This document shows positions 1 to 11,395 of a stretch of DNA of 64,000 bases, piece by piece. Each line of letters opens with the position of its first letter. Position 1 is the stretch's first letter. Source of the DNA: Termitomyces sp. T153 (lineage: Eukaryota; Basidiomycota; Agaricomycetes; Agaricales; Lyophyllaceae); contig JACKQL020000011.1 in assembly GCA_018296165.2 (NCBI GenBank), positions 1,116,001 to 1,180,000 of the forward strand. Direction: 5' to 3'. The position numbers were made by a program, and so were the translations under genes. The notes under the pieces are model-generated. The model did no database searches and was not told where the DNA came from. It saw nothing but the letters and a program-made list of their open reading frames with translations.

Positions 1-1001
1 CTAATCTTGCAGTAAAGGGAATAGTTGGCATCAAGGCTATGTCTCAGATTTACTCAATCCTTGGAAACACTACACAAAGCTCAAATTATTCAGTGAGTGC
101 TTTTTGTATGTCCGTTTAATCACCATCTCTATATATAGAATCGCAGTCGATTGCTGCAGACTACGTCACGCAATGGCAAACACTTGCTATGTCTTCGACG
201 GGCCAGCACCTTACACTCAGTGTATGTTCATATAACATCCAGCAATCTCCCTGTGCTCAAACTTTCGTTTCTAAAACAGTACGGCGATTCTACCAGGTAT
301 CTATGTCTATTATACTGCCGGATTCTATTCTCAACCTAATTTAGCTGGGGTCTAACTTACAATCTCTACGGCGACAAACTTTTGAAGTTGAATCTATTCC
401 CGACCTCGATCTATGATATGCGTCAGTGGAGTTTCTTCAACTGTCGCACATCCTTCCTCTAACAGCTCTCCTTTGTGAAGAAACTGCGTGGTATAAGACT
501 GTCGCACGTAAGACTTCATGTCTCCTTGTGTATCAACCTTGCTGAAAAAAAAATAAATTCAAGAATCCTTTGGTATTCCGCTGGATACTCGGTCTGTGCC
601 ACACAAAGCTTTGAATCGATCGAGTCTGACGAGATTTGGTTTACTAGTCATACATACACGAAGACAGGTACTGCACACATTCATTTGCCTAATCCATCAT
701 CATAACTCCAAACTCCAAACCTTCAGATTGGCAGATATGGACCGCGGCTATCGTCACAGATACCACAGCTCGTGACCTGTTCATCGGCTCAGTCAAGAAA
801 TATGCAGCCGATGGACTCAGCTCTCAACCGTTCGGCGATTGGTACGAGACAACTAATGGTCAACCCGAGGGCTTCCGTGCCCGTCCGGTCGTCGGTGGCC
901 ATCTTGGTACGTCTTGTTTTAGCTGTAATCTTCTTCACTGCATTCTGATGGCTTTTGATCTAGCTCTAGTCAGTAGATCGAGTCTGCTTCTTTCTTCATG
1001 A
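1..1001 (+). CDS. Glutaminase A-like secreted protein, copy 1 (5' end outside window)
   Basis: C-terminal part of a GtaA-type fungal glutaminase (DUF4965/DUF1793 region), a family of secreted enzymes releasing glutamate from glutamine. Reading starts in frame 3 with NLAVKGIVGIKAMSQIYSIL and continues through several short exons: AADYVTQWQTLA, then the LTYNLYGDKLLKLNLFPTS block, AWYKTVA, FGIPLDTR, TYTKT, and the terminal DLFIGSVKKYAADG and RARPVVGGHLALV blocks. Each block matches copy 2 downstream (1580-4787), so this is a tandem paralog. The last intron (donor at about 916) joins to CTCTAGTC; unlike copy 2, which stops right after LVS, this copy reads eight more codons (RSSLLLSS) before TGA at 999-1001. 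The family call rests on the conserved tail and on the complete neighbour. The upstream part is not in the window. Confidence 0.85.
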
Positions 1002-1579
1002 TCTGATGTCAGTCTTGCTAGCTCGCACTCTGAGTTATGCTTTCAATCTCCGATCAGTCGGATCAAACCTACCCAGATGTTATACAAAGGCTCAACATTG
1101 GTTTGTACAATTCAATATAACTACTGCATCCCTATCGGACTGGTGTTTCGTCGAATTTCGAATACATGCTTGCAAGGCTTTTTTTATGACTTTCAGAGGG
1201 TTATTTGGCTGGGCTAATTGATAAGAGCAGCGCAAATGAAATCCGATGAGTTGATGATACTGGGGTGCCATTGATGTATTTGCGGCTCAATGTCGCGACA
1301 ATAATGATTCAACTTCGCTTCGCTAAAGTGGACTCAAATTCGAGCGTCTGAGCGTCTCAACTCTTCTAACTTCCAAGCTTCTCGCACTACACATCTTATC
1401 CGATCATCCTTACTCGACGCCACATCACAGAATCTAGTTCTTCCTTTACGCTAGCAAACTGTCATGTATCATACACGTTCTCCCGATCTTGACTCGCTCT
1501 TCGGTTTGAGAAGGGTGCCGGAGAATGACCAGGCATAGTTTATAAGTAGACAGACCGCCGAATATCAAGCCCCACTCCA
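1002..1579. other. Intergenic spacer between the two glutaminase genes
   Basis: 578 bp without a supportable gene. It holds the 3' flank of copy 1 and the upstream region of copy 2, including the TATA-like site at 1541. Short open frames here show no family resemblance. Confidence 0.6.
1541..1546 (+). promoter_or_regulatory. TATA-like element upstream of glutaminase copy 2
   Basis: TATAAG lies 39 nt upstream of the first ATG at 1580. This implies a very short 5' UTR, or use of the second in-frame ATG at 1592. Position and sequence only; no transcript data. Confidence 0.35.
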
Positions 1580-4500
1580 ATGACAGCAACGATGTTGTCA
1601 ATCTGTTTTCTGTTGGCTCTCTTCTCTACAGCTCGTGGTACTCTTGATTGGACAACGACTCCTTTTAATCCTCCTTCCCTACCTCTTGCTGTACGCTCCC
1701 CCTACCTGTCTGCATGGTTACCTCAAGGGAATGGTGAGAGAGGACATTCGTAAGCCGTCTCATTGTTCGAACTGTTCCACAGGAACCGCTTTGAATTCCG
1801 CTTGGCCATCATTCTGGACTCGAGGCTCTGTAAGTGTTACTAACTCAGCTTCATCGCAGTAACAAGGAAATTTCCAGCTGGCTGGTTGGTCTGGCTTTAT
1901 CATAGTTGATGGAACGGCATACAACTTCTTAGGAGCTCCTTATATTGGAGGATCGACGCCCTTGAAGGCAGTACAAAGGAGTTCTGAAGTAGGTATTGTC
2001 ATCGTCATGAGCCAAACTAAACGAGCATAACTGATATCGGTACCCTGAAGTTTACAGCTACACAAACCATTTTTGTCTTGTCTGCTGGTCCCGTGGATGT
2101 TAAAGTGACATTCTTGAGCCCGATCGAAGTATGATGGTTTCCACCATGTAGAGCCCAAAACCTTCTGAATTAACCGTGCTACTACATATGTCAGGCTACA
2201 GATTTTGTCAAACAATCCATCCCGTTTTCATATATGGCGGTCTCCGTTATTCCCACAGATGGACATTCGCACATAGTTCAGGTCTACTCGGACATTACTG
2301 CGGAATGGACATCTGGTGATGATACCAAAGTGGTAAACTGGACGACTTCAACTACCACTGATGTCGTGACGCACCAAATTCAATTAGAGTACCCTTCGCC
2401 ATTCTCGGAGGTTGACAACCATGCTGAATGTAAGCCTAGGATGTTCTCACATGCGAAAACTTCAATGCATGTTGATACACAATCCAGATGGCTCCGTTTT
2501 CTATTCAACGTCAAATGTGGGTACAGGTGTTCAGTCATTCAAGAATCTACGGCTCTCGTCATGGTGATACTACTTGCTATAGGCTTTCAATACAACTTTC
2601 CAATCTGGCTCACACGACGATCTGAGAATCCAATTCCTTAATAATGGCCGCCTTCCAAATTCCAGGGACACGGCTTTCAGACCCATTGAAGATGGCTGGC
2701 CTGTCTTCGGGCTGGCTCATGATCTTGGTCATATATCTGGTCCCACAGCCCCTATTGTCTTCTCCGTTGGTCACGTCCGTGATCCAGTAATCAGGTATAT
2801 CTCACCAGGAGGAGGAATTCAAGCTCGTAGCCTTTACTTCTGGAGCCATTTCTTGGATATTCATGATGTGGTTAGTGAAGAACCAGCTTTTCTGGATCGT
2901 CACAGCCTTACTTACCAAATATCGTTTAAGATCTCATTTTTTCTCCGCGACTATCACAACGCCTTGTCAGGGGCTATGTTACTTGATTCTCGGGTACAAC
3001 GTGATGCTCAAAAGATCTCTACGGATTATGCCGCTGTCGTCGCGCTGTCTCTCAGGCAGGCCATCGGCGCCACTGAAATTACCATTTCGAGGTCCAGTGA
3101 TGGCTCATGGAACACCTCTGATGTCCTTGTTTTTCAGAAAGGTCTGTTGGCTCAATTGCACTACTGTATTGATTCTTAAACCGCATCCCAGACATTTCTC
3201 GAGATGGGGTCAGTCAACCACTGATTCCGTTGGCTCGATCAGTTCCATCTGAATTAACTTGAATATTGTTAGAGTGTGAATACTGTTGATACCATTTTTG
3301 CGACGTGGCCGGTATTCTTATACTTGAATCCCACTCTTGGCAAATATCTCCTGGAAGGGATACTTAGATATCAAGCCGATGAATCGCATCCGAAAGGCTG
3401 GGCTGTGCATGACATTGGTTCGTGCGTTTTGTTGTCTGGGAGAAGGTATAAGATAACAATCCCAGGTAAAAACTATCCTAACGCCACGAAATCCAACGAC
3501 CTCCAAGACAAGGCTATGAGGATTGAGGGTGTGTCACTCAATTTTACACCCTAAAATTTCCGTCATGAGCTTTCAGAGACTGGAAATATGCTTATCATGG
3601 CATTGAGTTATGCCCAGAAGTACAGAGATTACACTCAGCTCAGGCGATATGTAATAGGTTATCTATCTTTAAATTCACTTGGCAACTGATGCTGGGATCG
3701 ACAAGGGTGCCCTCTTCGACCAATGGACGCCAACACTGATTAACGATTCACTCATTACTGGTTCCCAAGTCACTAATGACGATCCCTACACAGGACATCT
3801 TCCTAACCGGACTAACCTCGCTATCAAAGGTATAATTGGAATCAAGGCGATGTCATTGATCACCGGTATCCTAGGCTATGAGGATAAGAGCTCGACGTAC
3901 TCGGTTGGACAATCTCATCAAACATCATACGGATGCGTTTTGCTCATCTTGGCGTAGGAGGTAGCCGCGAGATATGTAGAACATTGGCAAGCCCTGTCGG
4001 CCTCATCGATTGGGCAGCACCTTACGCTGAATGTAAGTGGATCATCGATACCTCCATTTCACGCTCGTGCTTATGGTCCACTAGTATGGCAATTCTTCGA
4101 GGTGTGCACTTTTTTAATGATCACTGGCAGAGTCCTTCTAAAGTTTCACCAGTTGGGGTCTGACCTACAACCTTTATGCAGACAAGCTTTTGAAATTGAA
4201 CCTTTTCCCGGAGTCTGTCTACAAAATGCGTAAGTAATCTGGCTTGAAATGCTTGGCAGGTGTCGAACCATCTAAAACCTTCCTGTATTAGAGACGGAGT
4301 GGTACAAGACCGTCGCGCGTAAGTTCCGAACGGTTGTAGATTCATGGAAGGCTTACGGATGATGCTTCTGCCCAAGTTCCCTTTGGAGTTCCTCTGGACT
4401 CTCGGTGCGTCATTCTCAACGATCCAGCCGTTACTTAGTTATTGATCATGGTGCACAGTCTCACGTACACAAAGACAGGTATATCTTCACTTGTAATTCG

Positions 4501-4787
4501 GAGATGGGGCGGGGCAATCTTAGCTTTTTGCTTCAGATTGGCAAATCTGGGCTGCAGGCACTGTCACTGATATTGCGACACGAGATTTGTTCATCGCTTC
4601 CGTAAAGAAATACGCAGCTGCGGGTTTCAGTGACCAGCCTTTTGGCGATTTGTACGACGCAAACAATGGTACTGCTGGAGATTTTCGTGCTCGTCCTGTT
4701 GTGGGCGGCCATTTAGGTGCGTGTCATCGACTCTTCGAAGTTCGAGGCTGATGTCGTCATGCTTCTGATACAGCTCTTGTTAGTTAG
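1580..4787 (+). CDS. Glutaminase A-like secreted protein, copy 2 (complete)
   Basis: Full-length GtaA-type glutaminase. The start ATG at 1580 (alternative in-frame ATG at 1592) opens a hydrophobic signal peptide, MTATMLSICFLLALFSTARG, so the enzyme is predicted to be secreted or wall-associated. Exons joined by about 50-nt introns give the family order: N-terminal DUF5127 region (WTTTPFNPPSLPLAVRSPYL; SVIPTDGHSHIVQVYSD), a DUF4965 region (LAHDLG; DYAAVVALSLRQ; FATWPVFLYLNP), then DUF1793 (DKGALFDQWTPTLINDSL; NRTNLAIKGIIGIKAMS) and the terminal GGHLALVS with TAG at 4785-4787. Many introns (over ten) and several very short exons near the 3' end are conserved between the two copies. I see no disabling frameshift once introns are removed. 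Copy 1 lies head to tail 578 bp upstream. A general DUF-family glycoside hydrolase-like protein remains an alternative to a strict glutaminase. Confidence 0.85.
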
Positions 4788-4990
4788 AATATCTCTTTCA
4801 CGATGTCTGAAATACTGACTACGTCACAGCTGGTCTTGTAGATGGTGATTAAGACAACAGCCTTCGCCGTTTTTCCTTTCCTTTCCTTGTCGAGGTTGTG
4901 GTTCTGTAAATTGTCCATTCTGTCGATTATGCAAACTACATGATATCAAAGCAGTGCGAGTCTATGTAGAGCAACAAGTCAGAGGGTCTG

Positions 4991-5983
4991 TTAATCGTCA
5001 AGGTCGAAAATTTCGTCATCGTTATCATCTTTCCGCGAAGACACTACTTTGTAAACTGGGCCCATATCGAATTGATTGCCCGTTTTTTGAATTACCCCTG
5101 TCAATATACTCAGATAATACGGAAGAGATGCTAGGCGGACGCGTACCACACATCGACAAGCGCAGTTCTAGAACAGCTGTGTCAAATTTATCAGAGTTTC
5201 CTAGCTGCTCGAAACCGATCAACCTGGATAAGTGTTCAGAACAAGCGTTGAGATTATGGAACAGCACGCATACCGTTCTTTGGAAACACCATCTACAAAA
5301 CATATCACACAGGGAAGAACCTTGATGCCTAACCGTTCTACGAGCCATGGAACATTCTCCACAAAGACGCGGAAGAAACGCGTCGAGAAGTATTTCTTCG
5401 CTAGCGACTGAGCCGAAGTGAGAGACAAATCCCGAATGATTGATTGGGTGCACAAACAGAGAGGTGCTTGTCCATAATCTCGCATCGTTTGAAATTGGTA
5501 TGGTAGAAATGCACTACACATCTCGGCTCATGTCTGCCATTCCAACCCAATTCAATTTGTAAATCCACCGAGGGAACGAAATAGAGACACTCACGCACTG
5601 ACACGCACAACCTCTTTCTCGTCCGTGATCTCTGTATACTCTCCATGATGACTCTTTTGCATCTCCTGCATTCGTTCCATCCTTCAATGCAGTCAGCCAT
5701 CAGATCATGGAACATAAGAAGGCGAGGGCACATTACTCTCTTCTGAGCACATTGAGGCCCTGTTCTCGCATTGCCGCATCGCCATCATTTTCAATTTCTT
5801 CTTCTAGTTCAGCAAAGAGGCGGTCTGTGTCGTCTTCTTCATCATCTGAGTGTTTGAAACGATCGGGTCGGTTGGATTCGACTATGCGGGAAGCCAAGGA
5901 CACGATTTTTGGGTTGCTTAAGAAAGTTCGAAGTCAGTTGAATTCTATCATATTGATTGTGATTTTTTTTTTCACCTGTCCAT
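4991..5983 (-). CDS. PLP1: Phosducin-like / TXNDC9-type thioredoxin-fold protein
   Basis: Homolog of yeast Plp1 and human TXNDC9, a cytosolic co-factor of the CCT chaperonin in tubulin and actin folding. Start ATG is the reverse complement of 5981-5983; a first micro-exon (ATG GAC AG) joins through an A-rich intron to NPKIVSLASRIVESNRPDRF. It continues with an acidic helix (LFAELEEEIENDGDAAMREQ), then MQEMQKSHHGEYTEITDEKE, FYHTNFKRCEIMDKHLS, FFRVFVENVPWLVERLGIKV and LPCVICFVDGVSKER, IGFEQLGNSDKFDT, and a C-terminal tail ending in IFDLDD with TAA at 4991-4993. The thioredoxin fold lacks a CxxC pair, as is usual in this family. Six short introns were removed by hand; each junction keeps frame. 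The gene converges with glutaminase copy 2, 203 bp apart. Confidence 0.9.
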
Positions 5984-6842
5984 GTGTACCGAATGAGAGA
6001 GACTACTATGTGAGTTGAAGCAGAAGATGGAGGTTACGAGAAAGGAAAAATGTGATCGAAGGATGATTTTGACCGTATATACGGCCCGTACTTCGAATAT
6101 ACGGACGGCCTCGTACTTACCAAGTATCTTCCTCATCAAAGAACGTTAATCAGCATCTGTCCACACTGTCAAATATGGTGCTGGGAAACTTCATTTGTGC
6201 CGGTATGAGGTCGTGTCACGGTTCACATCACAGCGACGACGAAGATATGTAGCACTGTACAATTTAACGCATGGTCGACTCTACCTGACTCTTGCTCTGG
6301 ATTAACATGACGATTCTCGTAAGTCACAAACTCCGGTGTAATAATATTCATAATGTATCACCAACAAGATACAATCCAACCATGTCAATGCGGCCAGGGG
6401 TCATAATCATTGATGGCCCTTCAAAGACACACACAGATGCCCTCACATACTGAGGAAAGATGGTGACATTTTTCTGAGGAACAAAGCTAATTATATATCT
6501 TTGGAAGGGATACATGGAGATTTAGAAAGAGTCCCATCAATTAGAAGGTTGCAAATTTGTCTTGCTGGATGCCGTCATGATCTCTTCCAACGATCCCAAA
6601 GTTGGCATTATAAAAGAAAATCAGTTCGTTAATGGAGGCAACATCTAATTGGCCGGGGCGACAGCAAGGAATAGTTGGAAACTTGCCTATTGTGGGAATG
6701 GCCTGAAGGTTTTGGATGATTTGGTTTGAGACAGTACGCGCAAGGACCATGCCATGTCAAAGTTTCTAGAAGAAGGAAGAGTAAATGCTGGATATGCATA
6801 ACTCTGGAAAGAGAAGTAGTACTCACCCACTTTCGGGAATAT
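5984..6842. other. Intergenic region upstream of PLP1
   Basis: About 850 bp with no recognisable gene. The 6541-6826 part may hold a 3' exon of the unrecognised minus-strand gene at 6843-7436 (splice-compatible donor GTGAAT near 6856), but its translation matches nothing I know. Confidence 0.4.
6074..6085. promoter_or_regulatory. Perfect 12-bp palindrome CCG-N6-CGG
   Basis: CCGTATATACGG is an exact palindrome about 90 bp upstream of the PLP1 start. The CCG-N6-CGG form resembles paired triplets bound by fungal Zn2Cys6 factors. A related string, ATACGGACGG, follows at 6099-6108. Function is inferred only. Confidence 0.3.
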
Positions 6843-7436
6843 TCACCGCCTGGCTCTGATTTCAGATTCTTCTAAACATGTCCGTCGCGTGTTCTCCGAA
6901 ATGATGTTCACCATGATAAGTTGGTCATGTTCTCCAGTAAAGGCTTGCAGCCAGGCGGGAGCAGCATATTGAAGCTCATATGACAATGGGCTCCGTTTCG
7001 TGACATGTAGCAGCACCAAGCTCGTCATCACATCAGTGACACCGTTTGAAATACCGAAGACTATACAGTTGAAGTAACCGCATTTGTCAATTGACAACCA
7101 GACTGCGTGGTGGCCGACCGAGTTGTCTGAACGATCTCGGTATCGAGACACGTTCACAGGATCGATAAGGCGAGCCGGCATTCCTGAGAGGGTAATGGAA
7201 GGTACTCCAGCATTATTGGGGGTGGTTGTGGGGTTATGGCTGGCTGGCTCCGAAGGAACTTCAGTGGTCGCGTCGTGCGCATGGTGAGAAAACTCTGCGT
7301 TGACCTGAAATACACGGAAGTGAGATGATGGATATAGTGTAAGTCCACAAAAAACAACAAGCGAAAAGGGGACTTTCTGAACAAGCCCTTCGGTGGTCAG
7401 AAAAAGACAGAAAACACATGACTGATCGATGGCCAA
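6843..7436 (-). CDS. Hypothetical protein, unrecognised; gene limits uncertain
   Basis: An open frame of 197 codons. The credible part starts at NAEFSHHAHD, directly after a good acceptor (tttcag), passes a Pro/Thr/Asn linker (EPASHNPTTTPNNAG) and a more globular stretch (SITLSGMPARLID; LQYAAPAWLQAFTGEHDQL) and ends EESEIRARR. The first about 45 residues are probably not coding as read, because they run through the likely intron; the true first exon is unclear. The formal start at 7436 lies only 33 bp from the DOM34 start on the other strand, which argues for a different start. No domain recognised. It could be a lineage-specific protein or a chance frame. Confidence 0.3.
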   Translation of the reverse strand: MAIDQSCVFCLFLTTEGLVQKVPFSLVVFCGLTLYPSSHFRVFQVNAEFSHHAHDATTEVPSEPASHNPTTTPNNAGVPSITLSGMPARLIDPVNVSRYRDRSDNSVGHHAVWLSIDKCGYFNCIVFGISNGVTDVMTSLVLLHVTKRSPLSYELQYAAPAWLQAFTGEHDQLIMVNIISENTRRTCLEESEIRARR

Positions 7437-7469
7437 CTCATCTTACGTTACTTACTGCGTCTCACATAG

Positions 7470-9057
7470 ATGAAGCTCATCAATAGATACATTGACAAGC
7501 ACGGTGCTGTATGAGTCCTTCTCTGCTTTCATTAGGCGCGTCGACTTGATCCCTGATAGTTTCTACCAGGGCCATGTCACCCTACGACCAGAGGACGATG
7601 AAGATATGTGGCATCTCTACAACCTAATTCAAGTGGGCGACTCTGTTCGTGCACCTGCTATCCGGTGAGCAGGGATTATCTCTAGATCTGTATGATGGTC
7701 TTCATAAGCCACAAACCCAGGCGTGTACAAAATGTGTCATCAACGGGATCAACAGAATCCCACCGTGTCCGCTTAAATCTCACTATCCAAGTTGGTCGGG
7801 TCGATTTCTCGTCATCGGCAGCACCTGCTGGCTCTGCTGGAGAATCTTCCCCTACAGAGCAAAGCGGGTCATCCGCACCTCCTACATCCGCTGGGCTGCA
7901 CATAGCTGGCCGTGTCACATCTGAGAACCCTCATGTAAAACTAGGCGCTTTCCATACCCTCGACATTGAAGCCAACCGCGATGTACGCATCGAGAAAATG
8001 GATGGCTGGGATAGCGTTGCGGTAGGTCGCGTCGAAGAGGCTATCATTCCTGGTCGAGGAGCCGAGGTAGGGGCTGTCGTTTGTGGAGAGGGCACTGCAG
8101 CTTTTTGCCTGCTGTCCCAACATATGACGCTTGTCGCGAATCGGATTTCCGTCCCCATTCCGAGGAAATCTGCGGCATCAGGAGCGTCACAGCATGAAAA
8201 AGGAATGACAAAATTCTATGCGACCTTGTACGAGTCTTTCATTCGACATATTCCTTATGCCAGCGTCGGATTGCGCGCGATTGTGATAGCAAGTCCAGGG
8301 TGGGTGCGAGACGGTGTCCTGACATATCTACTCGAAGAAGCCGGAAGGAGGGGCGATAAGAATCTACAGCGGGCATTGAAGGAGAAGGTGGTCAAGATAC
8401 ATGTGAGCAGCCCACACGTACACAGTTTGGTGGAGGTCTTGAAAAGCCCCGAGGTACGGTGATTATTTAAACGAGATCCGCCATTCTGATGTATGAATAG
8501 ATTAGCGCGCAACTGAAAGAGACCAAATTCGCGCGGGAAGGCATTGTTCTCGACAAGTACGGCAGTCTGAAGCTAATTGTGATTTGAATACACTAATCTC
8601 ACAATCAGGTTCTTCAAAATGCTAGGTACAGACGAGATGAGGGCGTGGTATGGGCCAGATCATGTTTGCCTAGCGGCTGATCGTGGTGCTATTGGAACCT
8701 TGCTTATTTCAGATGACCTGTTCAGGTAACTCGGAGATTTTTCGAAATTAGTGACTTCTGATTGACTCGTCACTACTAGATCTAGCAATCCCACAACGCG
8801 AAAGCGATATGTAGAAGTCGTGGAGGCAGTGCAGCAGAAGGGGGGAGAGGTAGTCATATTCTCGAGCATGCATGAATCTGGTCAACGTGAGTGAAGTTTA
8901 CAAGGATCTCGAAAACTGTGCTAAGAATTATCTAGAATTGAACCAGCTGACGGGGATAGCTGCAATACTAACGTTTCCTCTGGATATTGAAGTGGTTGAG
9001 GCAGAGGAAAGGGAGGCCAAGGAAGAGGCGGAAAAGGCAGCGGAGGAAGAGGAATAG
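7470..9057 (+). CDS. DOM34: Pelota/Dom34, ribosome-rescue factor
   Basis: Eukaryotic Dom34/Pelota, which binds the empty A site of stalled ribosomes with Hbs1 in no-go decay. Exon 1 (7470-7508) encodes [13 protein letters not shown]; an intron (7509-7569) joins it to [20 protein letters not shown], the conserved eRF1_1 start. Exon 3 (7721-8453) holds the rest of domain 1 and domain 2 ([20 protein letters not shown]). Later exons carry domain 3: [66 protein letters not shown]. No GGQ loop is present, as expected for Dom34 versus eRF1. The tail is strongly acidic and Ala/Glu-rich ([11 protein letters not shown]) before TAG at 9055-9057. The apparent frame break near 7510-7570 disappears with the acceptor at 7568-7569. 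Confidence 0.95.
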
Positions 9058-9141
9058 TAGATGACGTCATCGCATGTGAATTGACGAACACGATCTCGCT
9101 GCCGATCGACGCGTCTGAGTGACACTTCAAAAAATGGTTTC

Positions 9142-11395
9142 ATGTTCAGAAGAGCAACCACCATCTCGTCGCGCCTCCTAGCAATGGCAAAACACGCGAG
9201 AGATAGCAACGCTCAGCTCAGTCCATCCAACAAACGTTCGCGCACAACATATGCCATCTTCAGTCCCAACAAGGTTGCTACACAAAAGGCTGCGGCCGCT
9301 GTTGACGCAGATCCCCCTTTTCTCAAGCTTGAGGCCGCTATTGAAGACTCTGTCAAAAACTCTGCCAAGGGCGAGTCAATAGTCTATTGGATGAGAATGG
9401 CAGATTTGCGAAGTACGCGTTTGTTGCTATCTCGGGCGCGACGTCTGATATCTGCCAGTTTCCGATAATAGGGCGTTGTCTCTTGCATCCTCTCAGGCTC
9501 AGGAGCAAGAGCTACCTTTGATCGTCATCTTTGCTTTGAGCCCTCAAGACTACATTGCACACGACAGATCAGCTCGTAGAATTGACTTTACACTCCGCAA
9601 TCTTACCAAGTTGAAGGTACAGCACTACCAGGCACCAACAGTCATCATGCTCATTTTGTGTACAGACGTCTTTGGCTGATCTCAACATCCCACTCCATAC
9701 TATAATGCATACGCCTCGCCGAACAATGGCGGATCGCATTATCTCGATGATCGCCGACTTTGGGTGCACGAGTCTCTACGCCAACATGGAGTACGAGGTT
9801 GATGAGCTCCGTCGCGACTTGAAGGTATGCGAGCTCGCCAAGTATGAAGGCATCCAAACGACTTTTGTCCACAACAAGTGCATCGTGGAGCCCGGCGTTA
9901 TCCTGACCAAGGATAATAGATCATACTCTGTAAGGAACTGGACACGTGATAAGTCTGCCGTCTCTGACATCAACTTTTCGAAGGTATATTCGCCTTATCA
10001 GCGTAGCTGGCTAAAGGAGCTTAACAGTAACATTTCTCACTATCTTGAGGAATGTCCGAAGCCTAAGCCCAACTCTGTTTCCACACGTAAAGACGAGAAA
10101 TTTGCAGCTCTGTTTGATACTCCGATTCCCAATGCTGTCGAGGGGTTCGAGCTCAAAGAGGCCGATAGCAAGAAAATGCGGGAGCTTTTCCCGGAAGGGG
10201 AAGAGTCTGCTGCAGAGGTGGGGCTTCTGATTTTACTAATCTTGGTTTTCTTGAACTTGATTCTCGCTTCACGCCAGATCCTGCAGCGATTTTTGACTAC
10301 GAAGTCGCGGACATCTCAATTTGGCGCCGTCAATCCACTTGCACCCGGTGCTGAAAAGTCGAGCAAAGCGAGTCGCATCCTGACATACGACAAAGACCGC
10401 GATAGAGCAGATCGAGATTCGACTAGTAGACTCAGGTATCTCGACAAGTTCTTATTTTGTTCATGTATTCACTATCAAGTCCAGTGTTTACTTGTCTTCC
10501 GGTGTACTCTCCATCCGAGAATGTGTGAGAGCCACCATGAAGCTTTTCGACTCCAATGAAGTGGAGGGTGGAAGGAATTCCGGGATCGGCCGATGGGTTC
10601 AAGAGCTTGCCTGGCGAGATTTCTATACCTGTGTACTTGTCAGCTACCCTCGGGTTTCCATGGGTCGTCCTTTCTTGGAGAAGTTTTCCGCCGTAGTATG
10701 GGAAGATCATCAGGCTCCCGAGGATAGCGAAACGGCCGATAAACACCTAAACAGAGAAGAAGACGGGGAGGTGTTAAGGAGATGGAAGGAAGGCACCACG
10801 GGCGTGCCAATCGTAGATGCGACTATGCGATGTATCAAGGAGATGGGGTGGGTGCATAACCGGATGAGGATGATAACGGCCATGTTCCTGACAAAGGACT
10901 TGATGTTTGATTGGAGAGTCGGAGAGAGGGTACGTTGTTCATGTCCATCACGATGCGTGGGTTCATCATCGGTACTTCTGCCATCCAGTATTTTATGGAA
11001 CAGTTGATTGATGGTGACCTCGCATCAAACAACGGAGGCTGGCAATGGAGTGCGAGTACCGGTGTTGATCCTTGCCCTTACTTTAGGATCTTCAATCCGT
11101 ATTCTCAAAGCACCAAGGTATGTTTTTGCAAAAAGTTCCTACGTGTTTTGACATTAATCCAGGCGGATCCGACTGGAGATTTCATTAGACACTGGGTTCC
11201 GGAGCTCAGTAAATTACGAGGTACAGGTCCGTATTATGCTTGCATGTCACTCTAGTTGTCTTTATATCTTTTGCAGATCTTCACAATCCTTCTGAGTCTG
11301 CAGCAAAAAAGCTTGGATATCCACTTCCAATTGTAAATCATGCAGAGGCACGCAGCCGGGCCTTGCGGAGGTTTAAGAATCCAGGTGAACAATAG
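9142..11395 (+). CDS. PHR1: Class I CPD DNA photolyase
   Basis: Light-driven repair of cyclobutane pyrimidine dimers using FAD plus an antenna chromophore. The N-terminal photolyase domain has [11 protein letters not shown] and [10 protein letters not shown]; the FAD/DNA-binding half shows [84 protein letters not shown] and RIFNPYSQ, all typical of fungal Phr1. It ends [16 protein letters not shown] with TAG at 11393-11395. At least six introns interrupt it. Start ATG 9142 gives a basic, Ser/Arg-rich leader ([20 protein letters not shown]) that resembles a mitochondrial presequence; the second Met at 9184 would give a form without it. The gene starts 84 bp after the DOM34 stop on the same strand. 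Confidence 0.92.

Larger units (their letters stand above)
1..4787 (+). repeat. Tandem gene duplication of the glutaminase locus
   Basis: Two head-to-tail paralogs share exon order and near-identical protein blocks (LAVKGIVGIKAMS versus LAIKGIIGIKAMS; RARPVVGGHLALVS in both), while introns and the 1002-1579 spacer are diverged. This indicates an older, not recent, duplication. Confidence 0.8.

Noticed and set aside
2863..3252. Overlapping 129-codon frame inside glutaminase copy 2
   Set aside because: The alternative frame carries the conserved glutaminase sequence (LRDYHNALSG, DYAAVVALSLRQ).
4954..5325. 123-codon plus-strand frame
   Set aside because: It is antisense to the PLP1 exons.
7509..7569. 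Frame break at the start of DOM34
   Set aside because: An intron ending at CTACCAG restores [20 protein letters not shown].
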